64,000 nt of DNA from Streptantibioticus silvisoli (GTDB lineage: Bacteria; Actinomycetota; Actinomycetes; Streptomycetales; Streptomycetaceae). Under the pieces are notes generated by a model, which ran no database searches, was not told the origin of the DNA, and saw nothing but the letters and a program-made list of their open reading frames with translations. The stretch covers positions 55,447 through 119,446 of the forward strand of contig NZ_JAAGKO020000025.1 of the NCBI RefSeq assembly GCF_027947535.2, read 5' to 3'. Position numbers and translations under genes: made by a program. Positions 35,903 through 45,900 of the stretch are shown piece after piece; positions within the stretch are counted from its first letter, which is position 1, and every line of letters starts with the position of its first letter.

Positions 35903-36976
35903 GTGCGCCTGACCAGCCGTTTCCCGCGAAGGCTCAGGGTGCCGGCGGCGTTCGCCGCCGCCGCGCTGTTCGCCCTGACGCTCGGCGCGACGCCCTCGCC
36001 CGCCGTCACCGGTCCGGCGACCACCTCGGCCGGCGTCGTGTCGTACCTGACGTCGATCACCGGCAACCACACGGTCTCCGGCCAGCACAACCGTGAGCCC
36101 AACTCCTCGCCCGCGCAGTGGACGGACAAGGTCCACGACATCACCGGCGTCTACCCCGGCATGTGGGAGGGCGACTTCCTGTACTCCGCCGACGACATCG
36201 CCCACCGGCAGACGATGGTCGACGAGGCCGAGGCGGAGTGGGCGGCCGGCTCACTGGTGGGCCTGATGTGGCACGAGTGCCCGCCCACCATGGCGGAGCC
36301 GTGCAGCTGGAGCGACGTGGAGTCGAAGCTCACCAGCGACCAGTGGACGCAACTGGTGACCGACGGGACGTCGCTGAACACCGCGTGGAAGTCCGAGCTG
36401 GACCGGATCGTCCCCTACCTGCAACAGCTCAAGGACGCGGGCGTTCCCGTGCTGTGGCGTCCGCTGCACGAGATCAACGACTCGTGGTCCTGGTGGGGAG
36501 GCAACGCCGACAGCGCCCGCCTCTACCAGATCACCCACGACTACCTGGTCGGCGCCAAGGGCCTGACCAACCTCGTGTGGGTGTGGTCGGTCAAGGACGA
36601 CAGCACCTCCACCGTGGCCGGCTACTACCCCGGCAGCCAGTACGTGGACGTCGTGGGGCTGGACTCGTGGAACGCCAACTTCCCGTCCACGTCCTGGTAC
36701 CAGACCATGCAGTCGATCGCCGCCGGCAAGCCGGTCGCGCTGGCGGAGGTCGGCGCGCTGCCCACCCCGGCGGAGCTGACCGCCCAGCCGAAGTGGGCGT
36801 ACTTCAGCGACTGGGCGGAGTACCTGACCAACAGCAACTCCGACGACGCGATCAAGGCCACCTACTACGACTACCAGGTGCTGCACCGCGGCGACATCAC
36901 CCTGCCGGCCGGCATCAGGGCCGGCGCGGCGTCCGGCGCGGGCTCCCGGGCTGCGTCCGGCGCGGCGTCCGGCTGA
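35903..36976 (+). CDS. Secreted GH26 beta-mannanase
   Basis: This 357-aa exported glycoside hydrolase has a signal peptide (RLTSRFPRRLRVPAAFAAAALFALTLGATPSPA) and a GH26 TIM barrel from about residue 40. The acid/base Glu190 lies in WRPLHEINDSWSWWGG and the nucleophile Glu282 in VALAEVGALP, both at their usual places. GQHN and PGMWEGDF are further family marks. GH26 members cleave beta-1,4-mannan and related hemicelluloses with retention. GTG 35903 follows GGAGGAAG by 5 nt. The last 30 residues are an Ala/Gly/Ser-rich tail without a recognisable binding module, possibly a linker whose partner domain was lost. It stands alone. Confidence 0.9.
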   Translation: MRLTSRFPRRLRVPAAFAAAALFALTLGATPSPAVTGPATTSAGVVSYLTSITGNHTVSGQHNREPNSSPAQWTDKVHDITGVYPGMWEGDFLYSADDIAHRQTMVDEAEAEWAAGSLVGLMWHECPPTMAEPCSWSDVESKLTSDQWTQLVTDGTSLNTAWKSELDRIVPYLQQLKDAGVPVLWRPLHEINDSWSWWGGNADSARLYQITHDYLVGAKGLTNLVWVWSVKDDSTSTVAGYYPGSQYVDVVGLDSWNANFPSTSWYQTMQSIAAGKPVALAEVGALPTPAELTAQPKWAYFSDWAEYLTNSNSDDAIKATYYDYQVLHRGDITLPAGIRAGAASGAGSRAASGAASG

Positions 36977-37099
36977 ATCGCCCGGCGCCCCGGCCCCGCC
37001 GCCGCCGATGTGGCCGACCGTCCGGCGCCTCCCCGGCCCCGCCGCCGTCGACGTCACCAACCGCCCGGCGGGCGGCACGCCCCCGGTGCCGCCCGCCGG

Positions 37100-37852
37100 T
37101 CACAGTTGCGCGAGGCCGCCGTCGACGGCGATGTCGGCGCCGGTGGTGTAGGCGGAGTCGGGGCCGGCGAGGAAGAGCGCGGCGCGGGCGGCCTCCTGCG
37201 CGGTGCCCCAGCGGCGCATGGGCACGGTGGTGTCGATGTAGTGGTCCAGCGCCTTGATGACGGCGGGGTCGGCCGACGAGGTCAGCGGGGTGCGGATCGA
37301 GCCGGGGCTGAGGGAGTTGACGCGGATACCGCGGGCCAGCACCTCCTCGTCGGCGGCCAGGGTGCGCGCCAGGCTGCGCACGGCGGCCTTCGTCATGGCG
37401 TGGAGCGGGTCGCCGAGGGCGCCGCGGCCGTGCGCGGCGGAGGTGAGGACGACCGAGGCGTGCTCGGTCAGCAGGTCGAGGGCCTCCACGACGGTGAAGA
37501 AGACACCCTTGACGTTGACGGCGACGATCCTGTCGAAGTCGGCCTCGGTGATCTCCCGCAGCGGCGGACAGTCGGCCGTTCCCGCGTTGGCGAACAGCAC
37601 GTCGAGCCGCCCGAAGCGGCTTTCCACCTCCCGCAGCAGCACGCCGACCCCTTCCAGGGTGGACAGGTCCGCGGCGACGGTCATGACGTCGGCGCCCAGT
37701 TCACCGCACGCGGCCTCCAGCCGGGCCTCGTCACGGCCGGCGATGACGACCTGTGCTCCGTGCCGCCGGAACAGCCGGGCGCTCTCCAGTCCGATCCCGC
37801 TGCTGCCGCCGGTGATGACGGCGATCTTGTCCTTCAGCTTCTGCTCACCCAT
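37100..37852 (-). CDS. SDR-family oxidoreductase with His in place of the catalytic Tyr
   Basis: This 250-aa classical-SDR-like protein has a Rossmann TGGSSGIG (14-21), FANAGTA (88-94) and NVKG, all conserved, then catalytic-site Ser138, Lys155 and a VDGGLAQL end. At the position of the usual Tyr (13 residues after Ser138 and four before Lys155) the codon is CAC, so the motif is HAMTK instead of YxxxK. His151 is a one-base change from Tyr. The protein may be inactive, use His as the acid, or be a binding protein. No frameshift is present and the gene otherwise looks sound. It is divergent from the cupin gene 301 bp away. Confidence 0.85.
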   Translation of the reverse strand: MGEQKLKDKIAVITGGSSGIGLESARLFRRHGAQVVIAGRDEARLEAACGELGADVMTVAADLSTLEGVGVLLREVESRFGRLDVLFANAGTADCPPLREITEADFDRIVAVNVKGVFFTVVEALDLLTEHASVVLTSAAHGRGALGDPLHAMTKAAVRSLARTLAADEEVLARGIRVNSLSPGSIRTPLTSSADPAVIKALDHYIDTTVPMRRWGTAQEAARAALFLAGPDSAYTTGADIAVDGGLAQL

Positions 37853-38140
37853 GGCGGCTCTCTCCTCGCTCGTCCCGCGGTGCCGAAACGTTCCCGTTCG
37901 CGCACTTTAGGCACCCGGCGGCCCGCTGTTCAGCAGGACGCTCCCGGGGGCGGCGCGTCGGCCCGGACAGCGCGAGAACGTGGCCGGGGCAGCGCGAGGA
38001 CGTGGCCCGGCGCTCCGCGAAGCGGCTCCGCCGGCACCACGGCCAGCGCGCGCCTCGCCCCCTACGGGCCGTCCCCGGCCGAACGGCCCCCGCACGGCGG
38101 CGCGCCGGGGCGTCACGACTCCCCGGGGGCAGCGCCTCCC

Positions 38141-38146
38141 TATCCT
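38141..38146 (+). promoter_or_regulatory. Leaderless-type -10 box TATCCT of the cupin gene
   Basis: TATCCT ends 7 nt before GTG 38154, with GTCGACC between them and no ribosome binding site. Confidence 0.55.
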
Positions 38147-38153
38147 GTCGACC

Positions 38154-38543
38154 GTGACGAGACACTTCAGCACCACCCGGATCAGTCAGGCACCCCAGGT
38201 CACGGCACCGGACGGTTCCGACGTACGGCCGTTGTGCGTACTGCCCGGGGCGGCGAGCTTCGCGCGGTTCGAGCTGGCGCCGGATCAGGTCTCGCGGGCC
38301 GTCTCGCACGCCACCGTCGAGGAGATCTGGTTCGTCACGGCCGGCGGCGGTGAGATGTGGCGGAGCCAGGACGGCCACGCGGAGGTGACGACGCTCGCGC
38401 CGGACGTCTGCCTGACCATCCCGCTGGGCACCGCGTTCCAGTTCCGGGCCGGCCCCGACGGGCTGCGGGTCGTCGCGGCGACCGTCCCGCCCTGGCCGGT
38501 GGACAGCCCCGACGAGGCCCGGCCGGAGCAGGGGCACTGGTGA
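38154..38543 (+). CDS. Cupin-domain protein
   Basis: This 129-aa single-domain cupin has VSRAVSHATVEEIWFVTAGGGEMWR (around residues 46-70) as the first cupin motif, with His52 and Glu56-Glu57. The second motif, LTIPLGTAFQFRAGPDGLRVVAATVPPWP, lacks the usual second-motif His at the standard place, so metal binding may be partial. The function could be isomerase, epimerase or small-molecule sensing, with nothing to decide. The GTG start is supported by the -10 box 7 nt upstream. Confidence 0.82.
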   Translation: MTRHFSTTRISQAPQVTAPDGSDVRPLCVLPGAASFARFELAPDQVSRAVSHATVEEIWFVTAGGGEMWRSQDGHAEVTTLAPDVCLTIPLGTAFQFRAGPDGLRVVAATVPPWPVDSPDEARPEQGHW

Positions 38544-39247
38544 CGGGTGCACCGCCGCGCGATCGACGTCCGGCGGCGGTGCCGCCGTCCCGCTGATCGG
38601 CCTCACGGCGACGCCACCGCCCCGTGATCGGCGCCCGGCGGCGGCGCCACGGCACCGGTCCGCGGCGCCCGTGTGACACCGAGTGCCACGACTGCGGCCC
38701 CCGAGTGGCCACCGCCGCCGGCCCGCCGACGCCGGACCGGGCCTCCGGCTCGCCCGCGGCCTTCCGGAGTACCGGATCCAGCCACGCCGCCGACGGCCGC
38801 ACGCCGTATACCGGCAGGTCAGCGGCGGCGCAACGGCCGCCGGCCGGCCGCGCTCCCGGCGCCCGCAACCGCCCGACGCACACCGCCGGCCCGCACGCGA
38901 ACGGGCGGCGTCCGGGGCCGGCCACGCCGGTGACCTGCGCTTATTTCGGAACGTCCCGCCGCCGACCGGGCGAACGGGCTCCGGACCGCGGCCGTGGGCA
39001 TTAACGACACAAGTCGCTTATCGTCCCCGAATGGGCATACGCGGCGAATCCACGCTTCGTCCGGCCGGGAAAGACTGGCGGCACGCTGGTTTACGGTGGC
39101 CATGGCCGGATCAGGACATCGGCCGCGCAGTGCCGTGCGAAGGGGTCGGATTACGGCTCCGCATATGCAAGCGGAGGGCGAAATATCGGACCGACGCCGA
39201 CATCGGAGAAATCACGAATGTCGGCCGCCACGAGGCGTGATTTTCGA

Positions 39248-39270
39248 TTCACGAGTTCACGAGTTCACGA
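39248..39270. repeat. Three consecutive TTCACGAG direct repeats
   Basis: Two full copies of the 8-bp unit and a 7-bp third copy lie in tandem in the low-GC region upstream of the megasynthase operon. They may be a binding site for a SARP-like or other activator, which prefer tandem direct repeats. This is inference. Confidence 0.5.
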
Positions 39271-39643
39271 TTGCCACACGAAATACACACCTCAGCCGAC
39301 CATCATCCGCAGGCGTGGAAGTGGATTCCAGCCACGCGGTGGGGCAGGATCAAGACAACGGGATCGGGCGGCGACATCGCCGCGAAGTTCGCGGAGGCCG
39401 CCTCCGCAAACCGGACTCACCGCACGCGCCCCACCGGGACGCGGGTGCCGACCCCTTGCGGCGCACCAACGGGGCGCAGTACGGGCCCCGCAGCAACCTC
39501 GCACGCCGGTCGAATCGCCGGTCTCCGACTTATCGGACAAAGAAGAATTCCATTCCGCGAGCAACCATGGAATCGCGCTCCGGCGTCTTCACCGGTGCGC
39601 GCGACCCGTTGTCCGTGTTCGCCACGTAAATCCGGCATCGGAT

Positions 39644-39672
39644 TGACCAACCCAATCCTGTGAGCTTGGTCA
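39644..39672. promoter_or_regulatory. Inverted repeat TGACCAA-N15-TTGGTCA
   Basis: The 7-bp perfect arms are extended imperfectly by AT on each side. It lies 240 bp before the megasynthase start in the AT-richer control region and is a candidate operator. Confidence 0.45.
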
Positions 39673-39909
39673 CAATGCCGTGGGAGTGTGTGGTCGGCCA
39701 CAAGATGTCGCTCAGATTGCACTCGGATGACGGCCGCGAGAAGCACCTGTTGGCTGCGCTGCGACGGCATTTCCGTGTGCACCTACCACGGCTCGCGAAT
39801 TCGACCCGGAGTCCCGTCGGCCGCCGGGCCCGCAGTTGACCGTGGCGAAAGTCCCCCAGTTAACTGCAAGGCGTCGTCGCCGTCATACGAGCCTTAGTCG
39901 GGGGAATTC

Positions 39910-42900
39910 ATGCGGATGCCCGAGCCCGGCCAGTCCACTGTGACCTCACGGTCGAGTTTGGTCATTGCGGTCAATCCGGTACACCGGCCGTCGCCACGGC
40001 TGACCGCCGCCGCCGCACGAGCGGGGGCACTCGGTGTCCTCGAACTGCCCGGGGACCCCAGGGCCGTCGCGGAGGTCATCGACCGGACCAGCCGCTGGTC
40101 GCCACTGCCCTTCGGCGTGCGGGTCCGTCCCGGCTGCGGGGTGACCGCCGGCGACCTGACCGAGCGGGTCGACACGGTCCTGCTCGCCGACCCCGACCGG
40201 TCGGCCGGGGAGTTCGGCGACCGCCGGGTGCTGGTGGAGGTCACCGACCGGGACGGCGCGCTGCGGGCGGCCGGCGACGGCGCGTCCGGGCTGATCGTGC
40301 GGGGCACCGAGAGCGGCGGCCGGGCCGGCGAGCTGAGCACCTTCGTTCTGCTCCAGCAGCTGCTCGCGGACCCGCGGTTCACCCTCCCGGTGTGGGCGTG
40401 CGGCGGGATCGGCCCGCACACCGCGGCGGCCGCGATCGCCGGCGGCGCCGCGGGCGTCGTGCTCGACACCCAGCTCGCACTGCTCGACGAGGCCGGCCTG
40501 CCGGTGGCGGTCACCGAGGCGCTGGCCGGGCTCGACGGCTCGGAGACCGTGCGCCACCACGGGGTGCGCGTGCTGCGCCGCCGCGGCCCGGGCGCCCCCG
40601 AGATCCCGGCGGACGAGGCCGGCTTCCTCGCCATGATCGGCTCCGAGGACCTGCGCACGCAGCTGCTGCCGGTCGGCCAGGACGCCTTCCTCGCCGCGTC
40701 GTTCGCGCGGCGCTGGAGCACGGTGAGCGAGGTCGTGCGCGGCATCCGGGAGGCGGTGGCCGCCGCCGTCGAGGACGACGTGCCCGCCACCGCGCTGGGC
40801 GCGGGCTCGGCCGGCGCCGCTGCCCTCGGCACCCGGCTGGCCGTCGCCCAGGGACCGATGACCCGGGTCAGCGACCAGCCGGAATTCGCCGCCGCCGTCG
40901 CGGCGGACGGCGCGCTGCCCTTCCTCGCCCTGGCGCTCTCCGGTGCGCAGCAGACCCGTTCGATGCTGGAGCGCACCCGTGACGCCCTCGGCGACGCGCC
41001 CTGGGGTGTCGGCATCCTCGGCTTCGCCGACGAGGAGCTGCGGGCCGCACAGCTGGAGGTCGTGCGGGAGGTCAAACCGACCCACGCGATCATCGCGGGC
41101 GGCCGGCCGGCGCAGGCCGCCGCGCTGGAGGCGGAAGGCATCGCCACCTTCCTGCACGTGCCGTCGCCGGGGCTGCTGAAGCAGTTCCTGGCCGCGGGTG
41201 CGCGCCGGTTCATCTTCGAGGGCGCGGAGTGCGGAGGGCACGTCGGCCCGCGCAACAGCTTCCCGCTGTGGCAGGCCCAGGTCGAGATCCTGCTGGACTT
41301 CGTCTCCGGCCCCGGCGCGAAGTCGGCCGGTGAGCTGACCGTGCTGTTCGCCGGCGGGGTGCACGACGAGCGGTCCGCGGCGATGGTGGCGGCGCTGGCC
41401 GCCCCGCTGACCCGCGCCGGTGTCCCGATCGGCGTGCTGATGGGCACCGGGTACCTGTTCACCGAGGAGGCGGTACGGGCCGGCGCGATCCTGCCGCTCT
41501 TCCAGCGCCACATCGTCGCCGCCGAGCGCACCGACCTGCTGGAGACCGCGCCGGGGCACGCGACCCGTTGCGCGCACAGCGAGTTCACCGCGCAGTTCGC
41601 CGGCCTGAAGGGCGAGCTGCACGGCCAGGGCGTGCCGGACCGGGAGGTGTGGGAGCGGCTGGAGCAGTTCAACGTCGGACGGCTGCGGCTGGCCAGCAAG
41701 GGCATCGAGCGGGTCGGCGCCGACCTGCTCGACGTCGGCGAGGAACGCCAGGGCGACGAGGGCATGTTCATGGCCGGCGAGGTCGTCGTGCTGCGCGACG
41801 AGGTCACCACGATCGCCGCGCTGCACGGATCGGTCGGCGACGGCGCGGCCGGCTGGCTGCGGTCCCGGGCCGCCGGCCTGCGGGCCGAACTCGGCCTGAC
41901 CGGGCCGGCCGAGGAGCCGGCGCCGGCGCCGCTGCGGGTCGCGGTGGTCGGCATGGGCGGCATGTTCCCCGGCGCGCCGGACCTGGCCTCGTTCTGGGCC
42001 AACGTGCTGGCGGGCCAGGACTGCGTCACCGAGGTGCCGGTCCAGCGCTGGGACCCGGAGGTGTTCTACTCGCCCGACGGCGACGGCGAGCGGACCCCGT
42101 CGCGCTGGGGCGGCTTCCTGCCCGAGATCCCGTTCGACCCGCTGAGCTACGGCATTCCGCCGGCCTCGCTGGGCAGCATCGAACCCGTTCAGCTGCTGGC
42201 CCTGGAAGCGGCGCGGCGCGCGCTGGCCGACGCGGGCTACGCCGGTCCGGGCACCGACCACGCGCGCACCTCGGTGGTGTTCGGCGCCGAGGCGGGCAGC
42301 GACCTGTCCAACGCCAGCGCGCTGCGCTCGGTGCTGCCGGCGTACCTGCCCACCGTGCCGGCCGAACTCGACGAGCAGTTGCCGCGGCTGACCGAGGACT
42401 CCTTCCCCGGCATGCTGGCCAACGTCATCGCCGGGCGGATCGCCAACCGGCTCGACCTGGGCGGCGCCAACTACACCGTCGACGCGGCCTGCGCCTCCTC
42501 GCTGACCGCGGTCGACGTGGCCTGCAAGGAACTGGTCACCGGCACCAGCGACCTGGTGCTGTGCGGCGGCGCGGACCTGCACAACGGCATCAACGACTAC
42601 CTGCTGTTCTCCTCGGTGCACGCGCTGTCGCCGACCGGGCGCTCGGCGACCTTCGACTCCGCCGCCGACGGCATCGCGCTGGGCGAGGGCGTCGCATGCG
42701 TGGCCCTGAAGCGGCTGGCGGACGCCGAGCGCGACGGGGACCGGATCTACGCGGTCATCGACGGGGTCGGCAGCGCGAGCGACGGGCGGGGCCTGGGGCT
42801 GACCGCGCCGCGCCCGGAGGGCCAGCGTGCCGCGCTGACCCGTGCCTACCGCAACGCCGGGGTCTCCCCCGCCGACGTGGGCCTCGTCGAGGCGCACGGC

Positions 42901-45900
42901 ACCGGGACGGTCGTCGGTGACCGCACCGAACTCGCCACGCTGACGGCGGTGTTCACCGAAGCGGGTGCCCAGCCGGGCAGTTGCGCGATCGGGTCGGTGA
43001 AGTCGCAGATCGGCCACACCAAGTGCGCAGCGGGCCTGGCCGGCCTGATCAAGGCGACCTTGGCGCTCTACCACGGCATCAAGCCGCCCACGCTGCACGT
43101 CACGCGGCCCAACAGCGCCTGGAACGGCGAGGACAGCCCGTTCGTCTTCCACACCGGCGCCCGGCCGTGGGCCGCGGCCCCGGCCGAACGCGTCGCGGGC
43201 GTCAGCGCGTTCGGCTTCGGCGGCACCAACTTCCACACCGTGCTGCGCGCCTACGACCAGACCCCGGCCCCGCACGCGCTCGACGAGTGGCCCGCGGAGC
43301 TGTTCACCTTCCGCGGTACCGACGACGACGCGGCGCGCCGCTCGGTGCGCCGGCTGCTGGAGCTGGTGGAGCGCGGGGACGCGTGGCGGCTGCGCGACTA
43401 CGCGCGCAGCGCGGCGCGGCGCGCCGACCTCGCGGCGGAGCGGGGCGAGCCGGTGCGCATCGCGCTGGTCGCCGACAGCCTGGCGGCGCTGCCGGAGCAG
43501 TTGCGCCGGGCGGCCGACGGCGTGCAGGACGCCAAGGCGGGGATCTTCACCGCCGACGCGGACGCCGGCAACGGCACGCTGGCCTTCCTCTTCCCCGGCC
43601 AGGGCAGTCAGCGGCCGGGCATGCTGGCCGAACTGTTCGTGGCGTTCCCGGAGTTGCAGCGCTACCTGCAACTCGGTGAGCGCTGGGCGGACGTGCTCTA
43701 CCCGCCGGCCGCCTTCGACCAGCGGGGCACCGACGAGCAGTTGGCACGCATCACCGACACCGCCGTGGCCCAGCCGGTGCTCGGCATCGTGGAGCTGGCC
43801 GCCGCGGAGCTGCTCGGCTCGCTCGGCGTGCGCCCGGCGATGGCCGCGGGCCACAGCTACGGCGAACTGGTGGCGCTCGGCGTCGCCGGGGCGCTGAGCC
43901 CGCAGGACGTGCTGTCCTCCAGCGCCGGCCGCGCCGAGGCGATCCTGGGCCAGGTGGCCTCCGGCGATCCCGGTTCGATGGCGGCCGTCAGCGCGGCGCC
44001 GGAGCCGGTCGAGGAGGTCCTGCGGCTGGCCGGCCTGGACGGCTCGGTGGTGGTGGCGAACCGCAACTCGCCGGAGCAGACCGTCATCTCGGGCGCCACC
44101 GAGCAGGTGCGGGCCGCGGTCGGCCAGCTGCGGGACGCCGGGTTCACCGCGCGGCCGCTGCAGGTGGCGTGCGCCTTCCACAGCCCGCTGGTGGCCGGTG
44201 CGGGCGAGGTCTTCGCCGGGCACCTGGACACCCTGACGATCCACCCGCCGGCCTTCGACGTGTGGTCCAACCGCACCGCCGGCGTCTACCCGGCGGACGC
44301 GGACGCGGTACGCGCCGGGCTCGCCGCGCAGATCGGCGCCCCGGTCCGCTTCACCGAGCAGATCGAGGCCATGTACGAGGCCGGTGCCCGGGTCTTCCTG
44401 GAGGTCGGCCCCGGCAAGGTGCTGACCCGGCTGGTCGGTGCCGTGCTCGGCGACCGGCCGCACCGGACGGTCGCCCTGGAGGGCCGCCGCGACGCCGGTC
44501 TGCGGGGTCTGCTGACCGCGCTGGCCCAGCTGGCCGTCGCCGGGGTGAACCTGCGCACCGCGCCGCTCTTCCAGGGCCGCGACGCCGTCGACGCGGAGAC
44601 CGCGCCGGTGGTGCGGCCCGCCGGCTGGACCGTCGACGGCCACCTGCTGCGCCGTGCCGACGGCACCATCCCCCCGAACGCCCTGCAGCCCGCCCGCCCA
44701 GTCACGGAGCTGATCGTGTCGGACCACCACCCCCTGACCGCCGTGCCGACGTCCGGCCCGGACGCGTTGATCGCCGAATTCCTGCGCACCAGCCGGGAGA
44801 TGGTCTCGGCGCAGCGTGACGTGCTGCTGAGCTACCTGGGCGCCGCGGGCGGCATACCCGCCGTCCCGGCCGTGGCCGCACCGGCCCCGGTGGCGCTGGC
44901 GGCGCTGCCCGCCGCGGTGCAGAGCGTGACCAGCGTCGCGGCGCAGCCGGTCGCCGCCGCGCCGGCGGTGCGGGACGCGGCGTCGGTCCTGGAGACCGTG
45001 CTGAGCGTGGTGGCGGAGAAGACCGGCTACCCGGTGGAGATGATCGAACCCGACCTCGACCTCGAGGCCGACCTCAGCGTCGACTCCATCAAACGCGCCG
45101 AGATCGCCGGCGAACTCGCCACCCGCCTCGGCCTGCCCCTCGACGCCGGAACCGACCTCGACGAACTGTCCACCGCCCGCACCGCCGCCGGCATCACCGG
45201 CCTGCTCGTCCCCCGGCTCGGGTCCGCCGCCGTGGCCGGGACCGCCGCACCGGCCGCGCCGGCCGCGGCGAGCCAGGCGCTGACGCCGGCCGTGGTCCTG
45301 GAGACCGTGCTGAGCGTGGTGGCGGAGAAGACCGGCTACCCGGTGGAGATGATCGAACCCGACCTCGACCTCGAGGCCGACCTCAGCGTCGACTCCATCA
45401 AACGCGCCGAGATCGCCGGCGAACTCGCCACCCGCCTCGGCCTGCCCCTCGACGCCGGAACCGACCTCGACGAACTGTCCACCGCCCGCACCGCCGCCGG
45501 CATCACCGGCCTGCTGGTGGCCAGGACCGCCGGGCAGGACGGGGAGCCTGCGGCGACCGCTGCCGCCGTGGCCGCGGAGGCCGACGCCACCGGGGGCGCG
45601 CAGATCATCGCGCCGCAGCGGCTGGAGTTCACCGAGTTCGACCTGCCGGACGCCGGTGCGGTCCTGCCGGCCGGTGCCACGGTGACGCTGCTGGGCGGTG
45701 GCGCGGCGGCCGCAGCGGTGGCCCAGTCGCTGGAGTCCGCCGGTGCGCACGCCGAGGTGGTGGCCGCCGGTGCCGTCCCGGAGCGGTTCGCCGACACCGT
45801 GGTGTACCTCGACGCGCTCGACGCGCAGGAGTCCCCGCTGCCGGAGGCGTTCGCGCTGTTCCAGGCGGTGCTGGCGAGCGGTCCGCGGCGGCTGGTCGCC

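Larger units (their letters stand above)
38544..39909. other. Large non-coding region before the PUFA-type cluster, with repeats and dyads
   Basis: About 1.37 kb holds no convincing gene. Sequence from about 39150 to 39730 is clearly less GC-rich than the surrounding genes, typical of control DNA. It contains TTCACGAG direct repeats (39248-39270), a TGACCAA/TTGGTCA dyad (39644-39650 and 39666-39672), and CAGTTAACTG, a 10-bp perfect palindrome (39857-39866), 44 bp before the megasynthase ATG. No regulator gene is encoded in or beside the cluster. Confidence 0.5.
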
